Assembly (NCBI RefSeq): GCF_018070325.1
Contig: NZ_JAGPXY010000007.1
Coordinates: 1 to 64,000 of the forward strand
Length of the DNA stretch: 64,000 bases
Direction of reading: 5' to 3'
DNA from: Micromonospora sp. H61
GTDB taxonomy: Bacteria; Actinomycetota; Actinomycetes; Mycobacteriales; Micromonosporaceae
In this document: in pieces, positions 55,542-63,506 of the stretch
Layout of the letters: each line of letters begins with the position of its first letter
How positions within the stretch are numbered: the stretch's first letter is position 1
Notes under the pieces: model-generated
What the model was told of the DNA's origin: nothing
Database searches by the model: none
What the model saw: only the letters and a program-made list of their open reading frames with translations
Translations under genes and position numbers: made by a program

Positions 55542-56354
55542 ATGTCGATCACAGACCAGGCGTTGGCCATCGAGGCGGCGGAAGCTGGAGCCGCAGTCGT
55601 CCGCTCCCGGTACGGCTCAGCACTGACGCGCGTCATGAAGACCGGCGGTGACTTCGCCACCGCCGCCGACGTCGAGGCCGAGCGGGCCATCATCGACGTC
55701 CTGCGCGCGGCGCGGCCGGAGGACGCCGTGGTCGCCGAGGAGAGCGGGCGCACGGGTACCGGCGACAACGGGCGCACCTGGCTGGTCGACCCGCTGTGCG
55801 GAACGTTGAACTTTGCCGCGCGGACCATGCTGGCCTCGGTCAACGTCGCCCTGCGGGTCGGGTCGGACGTCACAGTGGCGGCCTCGGCGGACCCGTTCGC
55901 CGCCGAGGTGTTCTGGACCGACGGCACCGCCGCGTACGTCCGGGGCGCGGGGACGGACGAGCGACTCGTACCGTCGGCCGAGTCGACGCTTGTCGACCTC
56001 AATCTCGACCCGCCCTTTCCCAACCGGGACGTCTTCCTGGCCGCCCGCATGCTCACCGACGAGGGTTTCCTCGAACAGTTCCGGCCCCGGGTGGTCTCCA
56101 CCAGCCTCGCCGTGGCCTGGGTCGCCGCCGGTCGCCGCGCCGCCTATCTGACGGACCGCCACGACCTGCGGAACAGCGTCCACTTCGCGGCCGGAATCGC
56201 GCTCTGCGAGGCGGCCGGCTGCGTGGTCACCGGGCTCGACGGTCAGCCGCTGCACACCGGTGGGGACGGTCTCGTCGTGGCCGCGGACGAGCGGACGCAC
56301 GCCGCCCTGCTGACGCTCGTCCGGAAACAGGGCTCGCGATCGACCCGGCCTTGA
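55542..56354 (+). CDS. Inositol-monophosphatase-family protein with altered metal site
   Basis: FIG-superfamily protein of 270 residues. The first acidic motif VVAEES is intact. The hallmark DPxDGT reads DPLCGTLNFA, so the second metal-binding Asp is Cys. The C-terminal WDxAAG segment is replaced by VHFAAGIALCEAAG. Phosphatase activity on inositol phosphates or PAP is therefore doubtful; it may have changed specificity. The ATG at 55542 lacks a strong ribosome site. It lies just upstream of the sodN promoter. Confidence 0.87.
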   Translation: MSITDQALAIEAAEAGAAVVRSRYGSALTRVMKTGGDFATAADVEAERAIIDVLRAARPEDAVVAEESGRTGTGDNGRTWLVDPLCGTLNFAARTMLASVNVALRVGSDVTVAASADPFAAEVFWTDGTAAYVRGAGTDERLVPSAESTLVDLNLDPPFPNRDVFLAARMLTDEGFLEQFRPRVVSTSLAVAWVAAGRRAAYLTDRHDLRNSVHFAAGIALCEAAGCVVTGLDGQPLHTGGDGLVVAADERTHAALLTLVRKQGSRSTRP

Positions 56355-56382
56355 CATGAAGTGCGGTTGAGGTTCTAGCGTC
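56352..56382 (+). promoter_or_regulatory. Probable sodN promoter
   Basis: TTGACA (56352-56357) and TAGCGT (56377-56382) are separated by 19 nt, 71 bp before the sodN start. The -35 overlaps the stop codon of the preceding gene. No Nur-type box was recognised. Confidence 0.5.
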
Positions 56383-56452
56383 CCTAGATGATCACGTCAG
56401 GGCCGCCGTGCCCTGCGTACGTCAGCTGAGCACTACCGTCGAAGGGATTCCG

Positions 56453-56857
56453 ATGAACCTGTCCCGCCTTCTCCGCCCGGGTACGGTCGCGAGCGCGCAC
56501 TGCGACCTCCCCTGTGGCGTCTACGACCCGGCGCAGGCCCGCATCGAGGCCGAGTCGATCAAGGCGATCTCCGAGAAGTACCAGGCCAGCGACGACCCGG
56601 AGTTTCGCACCCGCGCGTTGCTCATCAAGGAGCAGCGCGCCGAGCTGGTGAAGCACCACCTCTGGGTGCTGTGGACCGACTACTTCAAGCAGCCGCACTT
56701 CGAGAAGTACCCCCAGCTGCACGGCCTCTTCAACGAGGCGACGAAGCTGGCGGGTGCCGGCGGCGCGAAGGGCGCCGCGGACCCGGCGGTCGCCGAGCAG
56801 CTCCTCGGGAAGATCGAGGAGATCTCGAAGATCTTCTGGGAGACCAAGCAGGGCTGA
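56453..56857 (+). CDS. sodN: Nickel superoxide dismutase
   Basis: Cytoplasmic enzyme of 134 residues (precursor) that dismutates superoxide. The nickel hook HCDLPCGVYD begins at H16; after removal of 15 residues the ligands become H1, C2 and C6, all conserved. The remainder forms the four-helix bundle (IEAESIKAISEKYQAS; LVKHHLWVLWTDYFKQPHFEKYP). GAAGGG precedes the ATG. The maturation protease gene sodX, often adjacent in relatives, is not in the window. A hairpin separates sodN from the next gene. Confidence 0.97.
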   Translation: MNLSRLLRPGTVASAHCDLPCGVYDPAQARIEAESIKAISEKYQASDDPEFRTRALLIKEQRAELVKHHLWVLWTDYFKQPHFEKYPQLHGLFNEATKLAGAGGAKGAADPAVAEQLLGKIEEISKIFWETKQG

Positions 56858-56864
56858 TCAACCG

Positions 56865-56892
56865 GCACCGGGTGGCGCGAGCCACCCGGTGC
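56865..56892 (+). terminator. Terminator after sodN
   Basis: A 12-bp perfect stem (56865-56876 and 56881-56892) with a GCGA tetraloop starts 8 bp past the sodN stop. It would limit readthrough into the radical SAM gene. Confidence 0.75.
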
Positions 56893-56918
56893 GGCGTACC
56901 ACGTTCGGGAGGAACCGC

Positions 56919-58229
56919 ATGGAGTCGCGAACCGACCTCGTCGAAGACTTGATGAGCCGTTTTCCACACGTGCCACGGGAGGCGGTCCTCAAGGAAGACC
57001 TGCTGCGGGGCGGCCTCGCCTTCGACGACGCGGCGCTGACCGACAACGAGCACGGCGACGTCAAGCCGAAGTCGTACTTCATCTTCTCCTTCGATCACCG
57101 GACGCTGCCGGAGTTGGGGACGGCCGCGCTGCGCCGACCACCGGAGGAGATCGTGCTCACCGGGGGTCCGTACGACCTGCGTCGCACCGTCGTGTCGGTC
57201 CGCACCAACCCCAGCTCGCCGTACCGCGTCAGCACCGACAGCGACGGTCGACTGCGCCTGTTCCTGGACGGACGGCCGATCGCCGATGTGGGGCTGCCCC
57301 CCATGCCGGCGTACTACCGCCACACGCTCGCCAACGGCAAGTCGGTGATGGAGGTCGCCCCGACGATCCAGTGGGGCTATCTCATCTACCTCACCGCGTT
57401 CCGGGTCTGCCAGTACTTCGGCGCCAAGGAGGAGTGCCAGTACTGCGACATCAACCACAACTGGCGGCAGCACAAGCAGGCCGGCCGGCCCTACACCGGG
57501 GTCAAGCCCGTCGACGAGGTCCTCGAGGCCCTGGAGATCATCGATCGGCACGACGTCGACCGCGCGTCGCGGGCGTACACGCTGACCGGTGGCAGCATCA
57601 CCTCGCAGGTCAACGGGCTGGCCGAGGCCGACTTCTACGGGCAGTACGCGCAGGCGATCGAGGAGCGGTTTCCGGGACGGTGGATCGGCAAGGTCGTGGC
57701 CCAGGCGCTGCCCCGAGCCGATGTGCAGCGGTTCCACGACTACGGGATCCGCATCTACCACCCCAACTACGAGGTGTGGGACAAGCGGCTGTTCGAGTTG
57801 TACTGCCCGGGCAAGGAGCGGTACGTCGGTCGGGAGGAGTGGCACCGGCGCATCCTCGACTCCGCCGAGGTGTTCGGCCCGCGCAACGTGATCCCGAACT
57901 TCGTGGCGGGCGTCGAGATGGCCGCCCCGCACGGCTTCACGAGCATCGACGAGGCGATCGCTTCCACCACCGAGGGGCTTGACTACTTCATGTCCCGGGG
58001 GATCACGCCCCGGTTCACCACCTGGTGCCCGGAGCCCACCACGCCGCTGGGGCGGACGAACCCGCAGGGCGCGCCGCTCGAATACCACGTCCGTCTGCTG
58101 GAGGCCTACCGAGCGACCATGGACGCCCATGGCCTGTCCAGCCCGCCCGGCTACGGCCCCGCCGGGCCCGGGCGAGCGGTCTTCTCGGTCAGCTCCTTCA
58201 TGGACACGCTGCCGTCCACTGATTCGTGA
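56919..58229 (+). CDS. Radical SAM protein with non-canonical CX8CX2C cluster
   Basis: Protein of 436 residues. The cluster-binding cysteines lie in RVCQYFGAKEECQYCDINHN, spaced CX8CX2C rather than CX3CX2C; the aromatic before the last Cys is kept. LTGGSITSQVNG is the GGE-like SAM motif. N-terminal residues 1-160 form an extra domain, and no SPASM-type Cys cluster follows. The reaction is unknown. The ATG has GGGAGGAA upstream. It lies 61 bp after sodN on the same strand. Confidence 0.88.
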   Translation: MESRTDLVEDLMSRFPHVPREAVLKEDLLRGGLAFDDAALTDNEHGDVKPKSYFIFSFDHRTLPELGTAALRRPPEEIVLTGGPYDLRRTVVSVRTNPSSPYRVSTDSDGRLRLFLDGRPIADVGLPPMPAYYRHTLANGKSVMEVAPTIQWGYLIYLTAFRVCQYFGAKEECQYCDINHNWRQHKQAGRPYTGVKPVDEVLEALEIIDRHDVDRASRAYTLTGGSITSQVNGLAEADFYGQYAQAIEERFPGRWIGKVVAQALPRADVQRFHDYGIRIYHPNYEVWDKRLFELYCPGKERYVGREEWHRRILDSAEVFGPRNVIPNFVAGVEMAAPHGFTSIDEAIASTTEGLDYFMSRGITPRFTTWCPEPTTPLGRTNPQGAPLEYHVRLLEAYRATMDAHGLSSPPGYGPAGPGRAVFSVSSFMDTLPSTDS

Positions 58230-58266
58230 CGGACGCGCTCGGCTGGCCCATGTCGATCCGCCGAGG

Positions 58267-58312
58267 AGCGGTATACCTCAGAGGCATATTCATACCTCTG
58301 AGGTATACCGCT
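58267..58312. terminator. AT-rich bidirectional hairpin
   Basis: An 18-bp perfect inverted repeat (58267-58284 and 58295-58312) with a 10-nt AT-rich loop lies between convergent genes. Each arm also contains a near-palindrome of the form ATACCTCWGAGGYAT. Its low GC content stands out from the surroundings. Confidence 0.7.
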
Positions 58313-58367
58313 TAGCACCGCGTCCGCCCCGCCGACGGCGATTGACAGCGGGCGGCCAAGCCAGGCC

Positions 58368-59918
58368 CTAACTGGCGTACGTCTCGAACTCACCGACCCG
58401 TGGCGTACCGCTGGAGCTGTTGATCTTGAAGTTGATCTTGCTCATCGCGGTCGCCGAGAAGGTGATCGAACCCGCCCCGCTACCGGAGGCCAGGACGGCT
58501 CCGTTGTCGTTGTTGATCAGCTGCCAGGACCCGATGGAGCCCTGGGTGCCGGACGGCTCGCGGATCACCACCCGGGACACCCGGGTCGCGGAGCCCCACT
58601 TGATCGAGATCGTGCCGGTCGACCCGGCCGGCGACCAGTAGGTGCTCAGGATGCCGTCGCGCACGTTGCCGTAGCTGGTCCCGCTGGCCTTGCTGGAGCC
58701 GTCGGCGCCGGCGCCGAGGCTGAGGTTGGTCCCGCCGGTGGGCGGAGGCGTGGTCGGCGGCGGCGTCGTGGGCGGAGGCGTGGTCGGCGGCGGGGTGGTG
58801 GGCGGCGGGGTCTGCGGCGAGCAACTGCCGTTGGACACCTTCAGGCCCGTGTTGGCACCGACCGTCTGACGGACGATGTCCGGCACACAGCTCGCCCCGT
58901 CGAGGCTGTACGAATACGGGATGTTGACAGTGGTGTTGGAGGTCGGGTTGGGGCCAGCCGGGTAGTTCTCGCTGCCGGCGCTGGACCAGGTCACGTTGTC
59001 GAAGACGTTGCCGGCGACCTGCCAGTAGCCGCGCTCGTTGGTGTAGAAGGTGCCCAGGACGTCCTTGGAGTCGCGGAAGTAGTTGTTCTCCACCTTGGCC
59101 CTGGCCCCCGCCCGGGAGTTGATCCCGGACTCGTGCAGGCTCACGTAGTGGTTGTTGTAGATGTGGGCGACCCCGCCGCGCAGCAGCGGCGTGCGGGAGT
59201 CGATGTTCTCGTAGAGGTTGTGGTGGTACGTGATGAAGCCGTTCGACAGGTCGCTCTCGCTGGACCCGACGAGGCCGCCGCGACCGGAGTTGCGCAGGAC
59301 GCTGTAGGACAGCGTCACGTACTGGGTGTTGTCCTTCATGTCGAAGAGGCCGTCGTACCCCTCGGACTCTCCGCCCGAGGCCTCCAGGGTGACGTGATCG
59401 ACCCAGACGTTGCGGACCGTGCTCTCCATGCCGATGGCGTCCCCGCCGTTGGAGGTGGGCGAGCCCGACTTCTTGACGTTCCGCACTGTCACGTTCTGGA
59501 TGATGATGTTGCTGGAGTCGCGGATGTGGATGCCGAGCTGGTCGAAGACGGCGCTGCCGACCCCGATGATGGTGACGTTGCTGATCTGCTTGAGCTCGAT
59601 CACGCCCGCGGCGGTGTTGCAGCTCGACCCCGACACCTTGCTGGTGTTGCCGTGATTGATGGTCCCGGTCACCTCGATGGTGATCGGGGTGCTGCTGCTG
59701 GTCCGACCGCACAGCGCGGCGTGAATCGCCGTGCCCGTGGTGGCCCGCACCGTCTGCCCGCCCGCGCCTCCGGTGGTCCCGCCGTTCTGGGTGGCGTAGC
59801 CGGTGGCGCTGCCGACCGCCGCCGAGGCCTGCGGGGTCGGTAGTGCCACCCCGACCGCGATCACCACGGCCACCGCGGCCAGCACCGCCTGGCGTCGCAG
59901 CACGACTGGTCGTCTCAT
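58368..59918 (-). CDS. Secreted pectate lyase (PL1) with C-terminal carbohydrate-binding-like domain
   Basis: Exported 516-residue enzyme cleaving polygalacturonate by beta-elimination, Ca2+-dependent. A signal peptide covers about 1-34. The parallel beta-helix (about 40-380) shows VWVDHVTLEA (171-180), DGLFDMKD, and the catalytic-Arg pattern SRTPLLRGG with R242 and R247. A (PPPTT)n linker (about 385-405) leads to a discoidin-like/CBM32-type beta domain. GGTGAGGC lies close upstream of the start. Its promoter (TTGCCT, 18 nt, TACGAT) contains a GGAAANCGNTTTCC operator. Confidence 0.95.
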   Translation of the reverse strand: MRRPVVLRRQAVLAAVAVVIAVGVALPTPQASAAVGSATGYATQNGGTTGGAGGQTVRATTGTAIHAALCGRTSSSTPITIEVTGTINHGNTSKVSGSSCNTAAGVIELKQISNVTIIGVGSAVFDQLGIHIRDSSNIIIQNVTVRNVKKSGSPTSNGGDAIGMESTVRNVWVDHVTLEASGGESEGYDGLFDMKDNTQYVTLSYSVLRNSGRGGLVGSSESDLSNGFITYHHNLYENIDSRTPLLRGGVAHIYNNHYVSLHESGINSRAGARAKVENNYFRDSKDVLGTFYTNERGYWQVAGNVFDNVTWSSAGSENYPAGPNPTSNTTVNIPYSYSLDGASCVPDIVRQTVGANTGLKVSNGSCSPQTPPPTTPPPTTPPPTTPPPTTPPPTGGTNLSLGAGADGSSKASGTSYGNVRDGILSTYWSPAGSTGTISIKWGSATRVSRVVIREPSGTQGSIGSWQLINNDNGAVLASGSGAGSITFSATAMSKINFKINSSSGTPRVGEFETYAS

Positions 59919-60137
59919 GTCGCCTCACCTTCGCATTCGTCTCGTTCCAGGCTTCAACTCGATGGACATCGCGACCACACCCGCCGACGGACGTCATTCA
60001 GAAATTGGCGACAGTCAATCGCGAAGATTTCATCGAGGTCTCTCGCGCCCTGGTAGAAGCAGGGTTGTGTCGTGCGAGCGGAGTGCGCCCGGTGCCATCG
60101 CTCGCCCGACCGTCATATGAAACATCGATGTAACGCA

Positions 60138-60167
60138 ATCGTAGGAAAGCGGTTTCCCTGAAGGCAA
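60138..60167 (-). promoter_or_regulatory. Pectate lyase promoter with internal operator
   Basis: On the minus strand TTGCCT (60167-60162) and TACGAT (60143-60138) are 18 nt apart. The spacer holds GGAAAGCGGTTTCC (60144-60157), a palindrome with a central CG, typical of LacI-family operators. Confidence 0.65.
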
Positions 60168-60203
60168 TAGCTGGCGCTTGCAGGTTTGTTGCAGTGCTCG
60201 GTA

Positions 60204-60250
60204 TTGACACCGCCGGGCCGGCCATCGATGCTCTGCTAAATCAGTTTAGC
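60204..60250 (+). promoter_or_regulatory. Esterase promoter with operator at the start site
   Basis: TTGACA (60204-60209) is followed after 17 nt by GATGCT (60227-60232). The palindrome GCTAAATCAGTTTAGC (60235-60250, 6-bp arms) covers the expected transcription start. Confidence 0.55.
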
Positions 60251-60333
60251 GACCGGCTCGCTCCGGCCCGTCCCACTGCCGCTCCCCGTGCGGGATCGCT
60301 GACTGAGCGCGCCACCCCCGAGAAAGGACCCGC

Positions 60334-61647
60334 ATGAGACTGCGAAGAGGACTGATCCCACTCGCCGCCACCCTCGTCCTGGCCGGCGCCTCCGGCGCGG
60401 CGTACGGCAGCGCGAGCGACAGCCGGGGCGCCACCGACGGAATCCGCAGCATCACCCCGATCACCACCGTCTACACCTACGGCCAGAAGGTCTCCGCGGT
60501 GGCGATCGAGTACGGGGCCACTGTCAACCCGCGCACCCTCGACACCGCGACGTTCTCGGTGACGGACACCATCTACAACTTCCGCTTCAACCCCATCGAG
60601 GACCTGCCGAAGCTCGCCGACCGGACCGTCACCCACACCTACACCAACGCAACACCGGGCACCCGTGCCGACCACCGATCGGCGCCGGGCCGGTACGTCA
60701 TCGTCGAACTCGACCCCGCCGACACCGGCGGCTCGACGGTCATCGTCTCCAAGTGCCCGACCTTCCTCTGCACGGTGAAGGTCAACCCCGAGCTGCCGAC
60801 CCGGGTCGTGCAACGCAAGGACGTGCACGGCCAGCCCGGCCGCGGGGCCGGCAAGGGGCCGGTGCTCGCCCGGGCCACCCCGCGCGAATCCCGTCCCGTC
60901 ACCGAGAAGCCGGTCAACCAACTGGTCGACGAGTTCACCTACGGCTCGTTCCTGAGTGGCGGAATGGTGCTGCCGTACCACTATCACCTGCCGAAGAACT
61001 ACCAGCCGGGCCGCAAATACCCACTGATGGTCGTCCTGCCCGGTCACGGCATGGGCTGGGACGGTGACAACCTCGGCGTCCAACTCGCCGCCGACATCCC
61101 GGCGACCGCGTGGCTCCAACCGCGGTGGACCGGCACCGCCGAGGACGCCATCGTCCTGGCGCCCCAGCACCAGCGCGTCGGTGGGGTCGCCGAGGCGGAC
61201 CTGCTGGTCAAGCTGCTCGACCAGTTCGTCGGCCAGTTCGCGGTGGACACCGGTCGGGTGTACGCGACCACAGTGTCGTACGGCTCCCAGCTGCTCTGGG
61301 AGGCGTTCGCCAAGCGTCCCGACCTGTTCGCCGGCGGGTTGGTGACCGGTGGCTTCCCGGTCAACGCCACCCAGGCCACCGCCATCGCGGCGGCCGAGGT
61401 GCCGGTGTGGATCACGCACGGCGAGCACGACCACCTGCTCAACGTCTCGGGCGCGCGCAACTCCACGGCGGTGCTGCGGCAGGCGTACGCCGACCGGGGC
61501 AAGACGCCGGACCAGGCCGCCAACCTGGTGCGCTACACCGAGTACGCCGACGCCGCGTTCTCGTTGCCGGACTACCACGCGGCGTTCGGACCGACCTACG
61601 AGGACGCCAGCATCCTGCGCTGGCTGCTGAGCCAGTCCAAGCCCTGA
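60334..61647 (+). CDS. Secreted esterase with N-terminal Ig-like domain
   Basis: Exported hydrolase of 437 residues. The signal peptide is about 1-27. An Ig-like domain (30-165) precedes an alpha/beta-hydrolase domain (about 190-437) related to feruloyl/polyhydroxybutyrate-type esterases: LMVVLPGHGMGWDGD, nucleophile Ser in YATTVSYGSQLLWE, acid in THGEHDHLLN, His in LPDYHAAFGPTY. The nucleophile elbow is T-x-S-x-G instead of G-x-S-x-G. It is transcribed divergently from the pectate lyase, so it may de-esterify pectin or feruloylated side chains (inference). The start has AGAAAGGA upstream. Confidence 0.9.
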   Translation: MRLRRGLIPLAATLVLAGASGAAYGSASDSRGATDGIRSITPITTVYTYGQKVSAVAIEYGATVNPRTLDTATFSVTDTIYNFRFNPIEDLPKLADRTVTHTYTNATPGTRADHRSAPGRYVIVELDPADTGGSTVIVSKCPTFLCTVKVNPELPTRVVQRKDVHGQPGRGAGKGPVLARATPRESRPVTEKPVNQLVDEFTYGSFLSGGMVLPYHYHLPKNYQPGRKYPLMVVLPGHGMGWDGDNLGVQLAADIPATAWLQPRWTGTAEDAIVLAPQHQRVGGVAEADLLVKLLDQFVGQFAVDTGRVYATTVSYGSQLLWEAFAKRPDLFAGGLVTGGFPVNATQATAIAAAEVPVWITHGEHDHLLNVSGARNSTAVLRQAYADRGKTPDQAANLVRYTEYADAAFSLPDYHAAFGPTYEDASILRWLLSQSKP

Positions 61648-61682
61648 GGCCGCGGACCGGGCGACGCCTCGCCACGATCCGC

Positions 61683-61703
61683 CGGCGCGATTCGCTCGCG
61701 CCG
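61683..61703. terminator. Short hairpin between convergent genes
   Basis: An 8-bp perfect inverted repeat with a TTCGC loop lies between the esterase and the DUF916-like gene ends. Confidence 0.45.
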
Positions 61704-61708
61704 ACAGG

Positions 61709-62788
61709 TCACCGGCGGGCGTCGCCCGCGTCGGACTCGGCAGCACCGGGCGCGCCCCCGACGAGCACGGACTCCTGCCCCTCCTGCCGGCCCTCCTGCC
61801 TCGCGCGGGCCAGCAGCCCGGCCAACCGACGCCGCCGGTGCCGGGCCGCCGCCCGCAGCCCCAGGAACAGGCCGGCGAGCAGACCCAACAGTGCGAGCTG
61901 CGCCCACGGTACGACCCAGGTGGTGACGGTCGCGGAGGCCGGTCGGAGGTCGACCCCGGCCTGGCCGTCGCCGAGCAACGTGGGCGAGGTGCTGACTGTC
62001 GTGCGGAGGCGCACCAGGGCCCAGACGCCGTCGGCCCGGGTCTGCACCGTCCGAGCGCCGCCGGGCAGCAACTCCTCGACGGCGCTGGTGGCGTCGTGGC
62101 TGCTCCGGCCCAGGAGGTCGGACATCGCCACCCGACTCGTTCCGCTGACCCAGACGTTCCCGTCGTTCTCGACCGTGTAGCGGACCCGCACCGTGCCACC
62201 GGCGAAGGGGTTCCACGACGGGGAGTACGTCGCGCCGAGGCCCCGGACAGCCAGGGCGGCCTGCGCGGAGCCGTTCACCCGAAGCATCACCCGGAAGCCG
62301 ACGCGGCTCTCGACGTTTACCGTGCCGCCGGTGCTGGTGACTGTCGCGGCGATGCCGGCCGGGTGGTCGCCCGGTGTGGCGCCCTGGGGCACCGTGATCG
62401 TGAACGGCACCACCCGTGTCTCGTTGGGGCCGACGGTGACCTTCTCCTGCACGTCGATCCAGGTGCCGCCGTCGACGGAGGGACGGTCGGACGACAGCAT
62501 GTTGAAGCGACCCTTGTCGGTGAGGTAGCCGTCGGCGGCCTTCAGGGAGAAGGCGACGGCGGTGCGGCTGAAGTTCCGCACCGCCAGGTGTTCGGTCACC
62601 GTCTGCCCCGGGTCGAGGCTGGCGTTGATCCATCGGCGTTGGTCCGGCCCAGTCGCGGTGGCCGGTTGGACCGTCCAGGTCAGGGCCTTCGGGTCCGGTT
62701 CCGCCGCCGCCGCGCTCGGCGCGGGCGCAACCGCGAGGGACGCGACGGCGAGGACGACGAACGCGCGGCGCAGCGGGGTGACGGTCAT
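61709..62788 (-). CDS. DUF916-like surface protein with C-terminal membrane anchor
   Basis: Exported protein of 359 residues. A signal peptide (about 1-30) precedes two immunoglobulin-like domains in the WxL-protein peptidoglycan-binding (DUF916) style (VTVGPNETRVVPFTITVPQG; GDHPAGIAATV). A C-terminal membrane helix (WAQLALLGLLAGLFLGL) and a basic, Gln/Glu-rich cytoplasmic tail follow. The ATG at 62788 has GAAGGG upstream. It follows the WxL-like gene with a hairpin between. The role is presumably anchoring of surface complexes (family-based inference). Confidence 0.85.
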   Translation of the reverse strand: MTVTPLRRAFVVLAVASLAVAPAPSAAAAEPDPKALTWTVQPATATGPDQRRWINASLDPGQTVTEHLAVRNFSRTAVAFSLKAADGYLTDKGRFNMLSSDRPSVDGGTWIDVQEKVTVGPNETRVVPFTITVPQGATPGDHPAGIAATVTSTGGTVNVESRVGFRVMLRVNGSAQAALAVRGLGATYSPSWNPFAGGTVRVRYTVENDGNVWVSGTSRVAMSDLLGRSSHDATSAVEELLPGGARTVQTRADGVWALVRLRTTVSTSPTLLGDGQAGVDLRPASATVTTWVVPWAQLALLGLLAGLFLGLRAAARHRRRRLAGLLARARQEGRQEGQESVLVGGAPGAAESDAGDARR

Positions 62789-62810
62789 GAGACGGCCCTT
62801 CGGCACGGGG

Positions 62811-62843
62811 CTGGGCGGGGGCCCGATCCGGGCCCCCGCCCAG
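62811..62843 (-). terminator. Intercistronic hairpin between the WxL-like and DUF916-like genes
   Basis: A 15-bp perfect inverted repeat (62811-62825 and 62829-62843) with an ATC loop begins 5 bp after the upstream stop. It probably lowers expression of the downstream gene. Confidence 0.72.
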
Positions 62844-62847
62844 GCGA

Positions 62848-63480
62848 CTACTCGAACAGTGAGAGCGTGAGCGTGGAGCTGTACTCGCCGGCGGCGACCT
62901 CCGCGGGGGTCCGCAGGTAGAGGTCGGCGTTCACCGAGTACGAGTCGCTGGCGACGGCCTCGGAGTCGAAGGCCGAGACCAACAGCTCCTGGTCGACGAG
63001 GCCGACATTGTTGCCCGGCTGGGTCTCCTCGTCCAGGCTGGTCACCACCTCCTCACCCTCGGTGACCAGGCCGGTCTCCCCGCCGTCGAGCAGGCGCGGC
63101 TTCCAACCGAAGTGGTCGGCGGTGATCGACGCCTGGCCGGCGGCGCCCGCGAAGTCGGTCGCGCTGCCGAGCACCGCCCAGTTGGCGCCGTCGGGCACCT
63201 CGTCGGCGACGCGGGTGTCGGTCACCGTCACCGTCGGCAGCGTGCCGACGAACTGGCGAACCAGCAGGGTCGAGCCGTCCTCGGACAGCGCGACGGCGTC
63301 GCCGGCGATCGACAGGGCGAGCACGCCCGGTTCCCTGATCTCGTCGATGTCGACGGTGACCCGCACGCTGGCGTCGTCACCGGGCTCGGCCAGTGCGGGC
63401 GCCGGCAGCACCGCCGCCCCGGTCAGCACGGCGCCGACGACGCCGGCCGCGAGTGTCTGCCGCCGTTTGTATGTGTTCAT
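62848..63480 (-). CDS. Secreted WxL-like surface protein
   Basis: Exported protein of 210 residues with a signal peptide (about 1-31, ALA|EPGDD). The mature part is beta-rich and acidic, and ends ADLYLRTPAEVAAGEYSSTL with the -GxYxxTLT- C-terminal strand typical of WxL-domain proteins, though the WxL tryptophan pair is not obvious. GGAGATC precedes the ATG. It lies between the CBM6-like protein gene and the DUF916-like gene, on one strand. Confidence 0.8.
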   Translation of the reverse strand: MNTYKRRQTLAAGVVGAVLTGAAVLPAPALAEPGDDASVRVTVDIDEIREPGVLALSIAGDAVALSEDGSTLLVRQFVGTLPTVTVTDTRVADEVPDGANWAVLGSATDFAGAAGQASITADHFGWKPRLLDGGETGLVTEGEEVVTSLDEETQPGNNVGLVDQELLVSAFDSEAVASDSYSVNADLYLRTPAEVAAGEYSSTLTLSLFE

Positions 63481-63506
63481 GTGATCTCCGTTCTCCGCCT
63501 TGGGGG

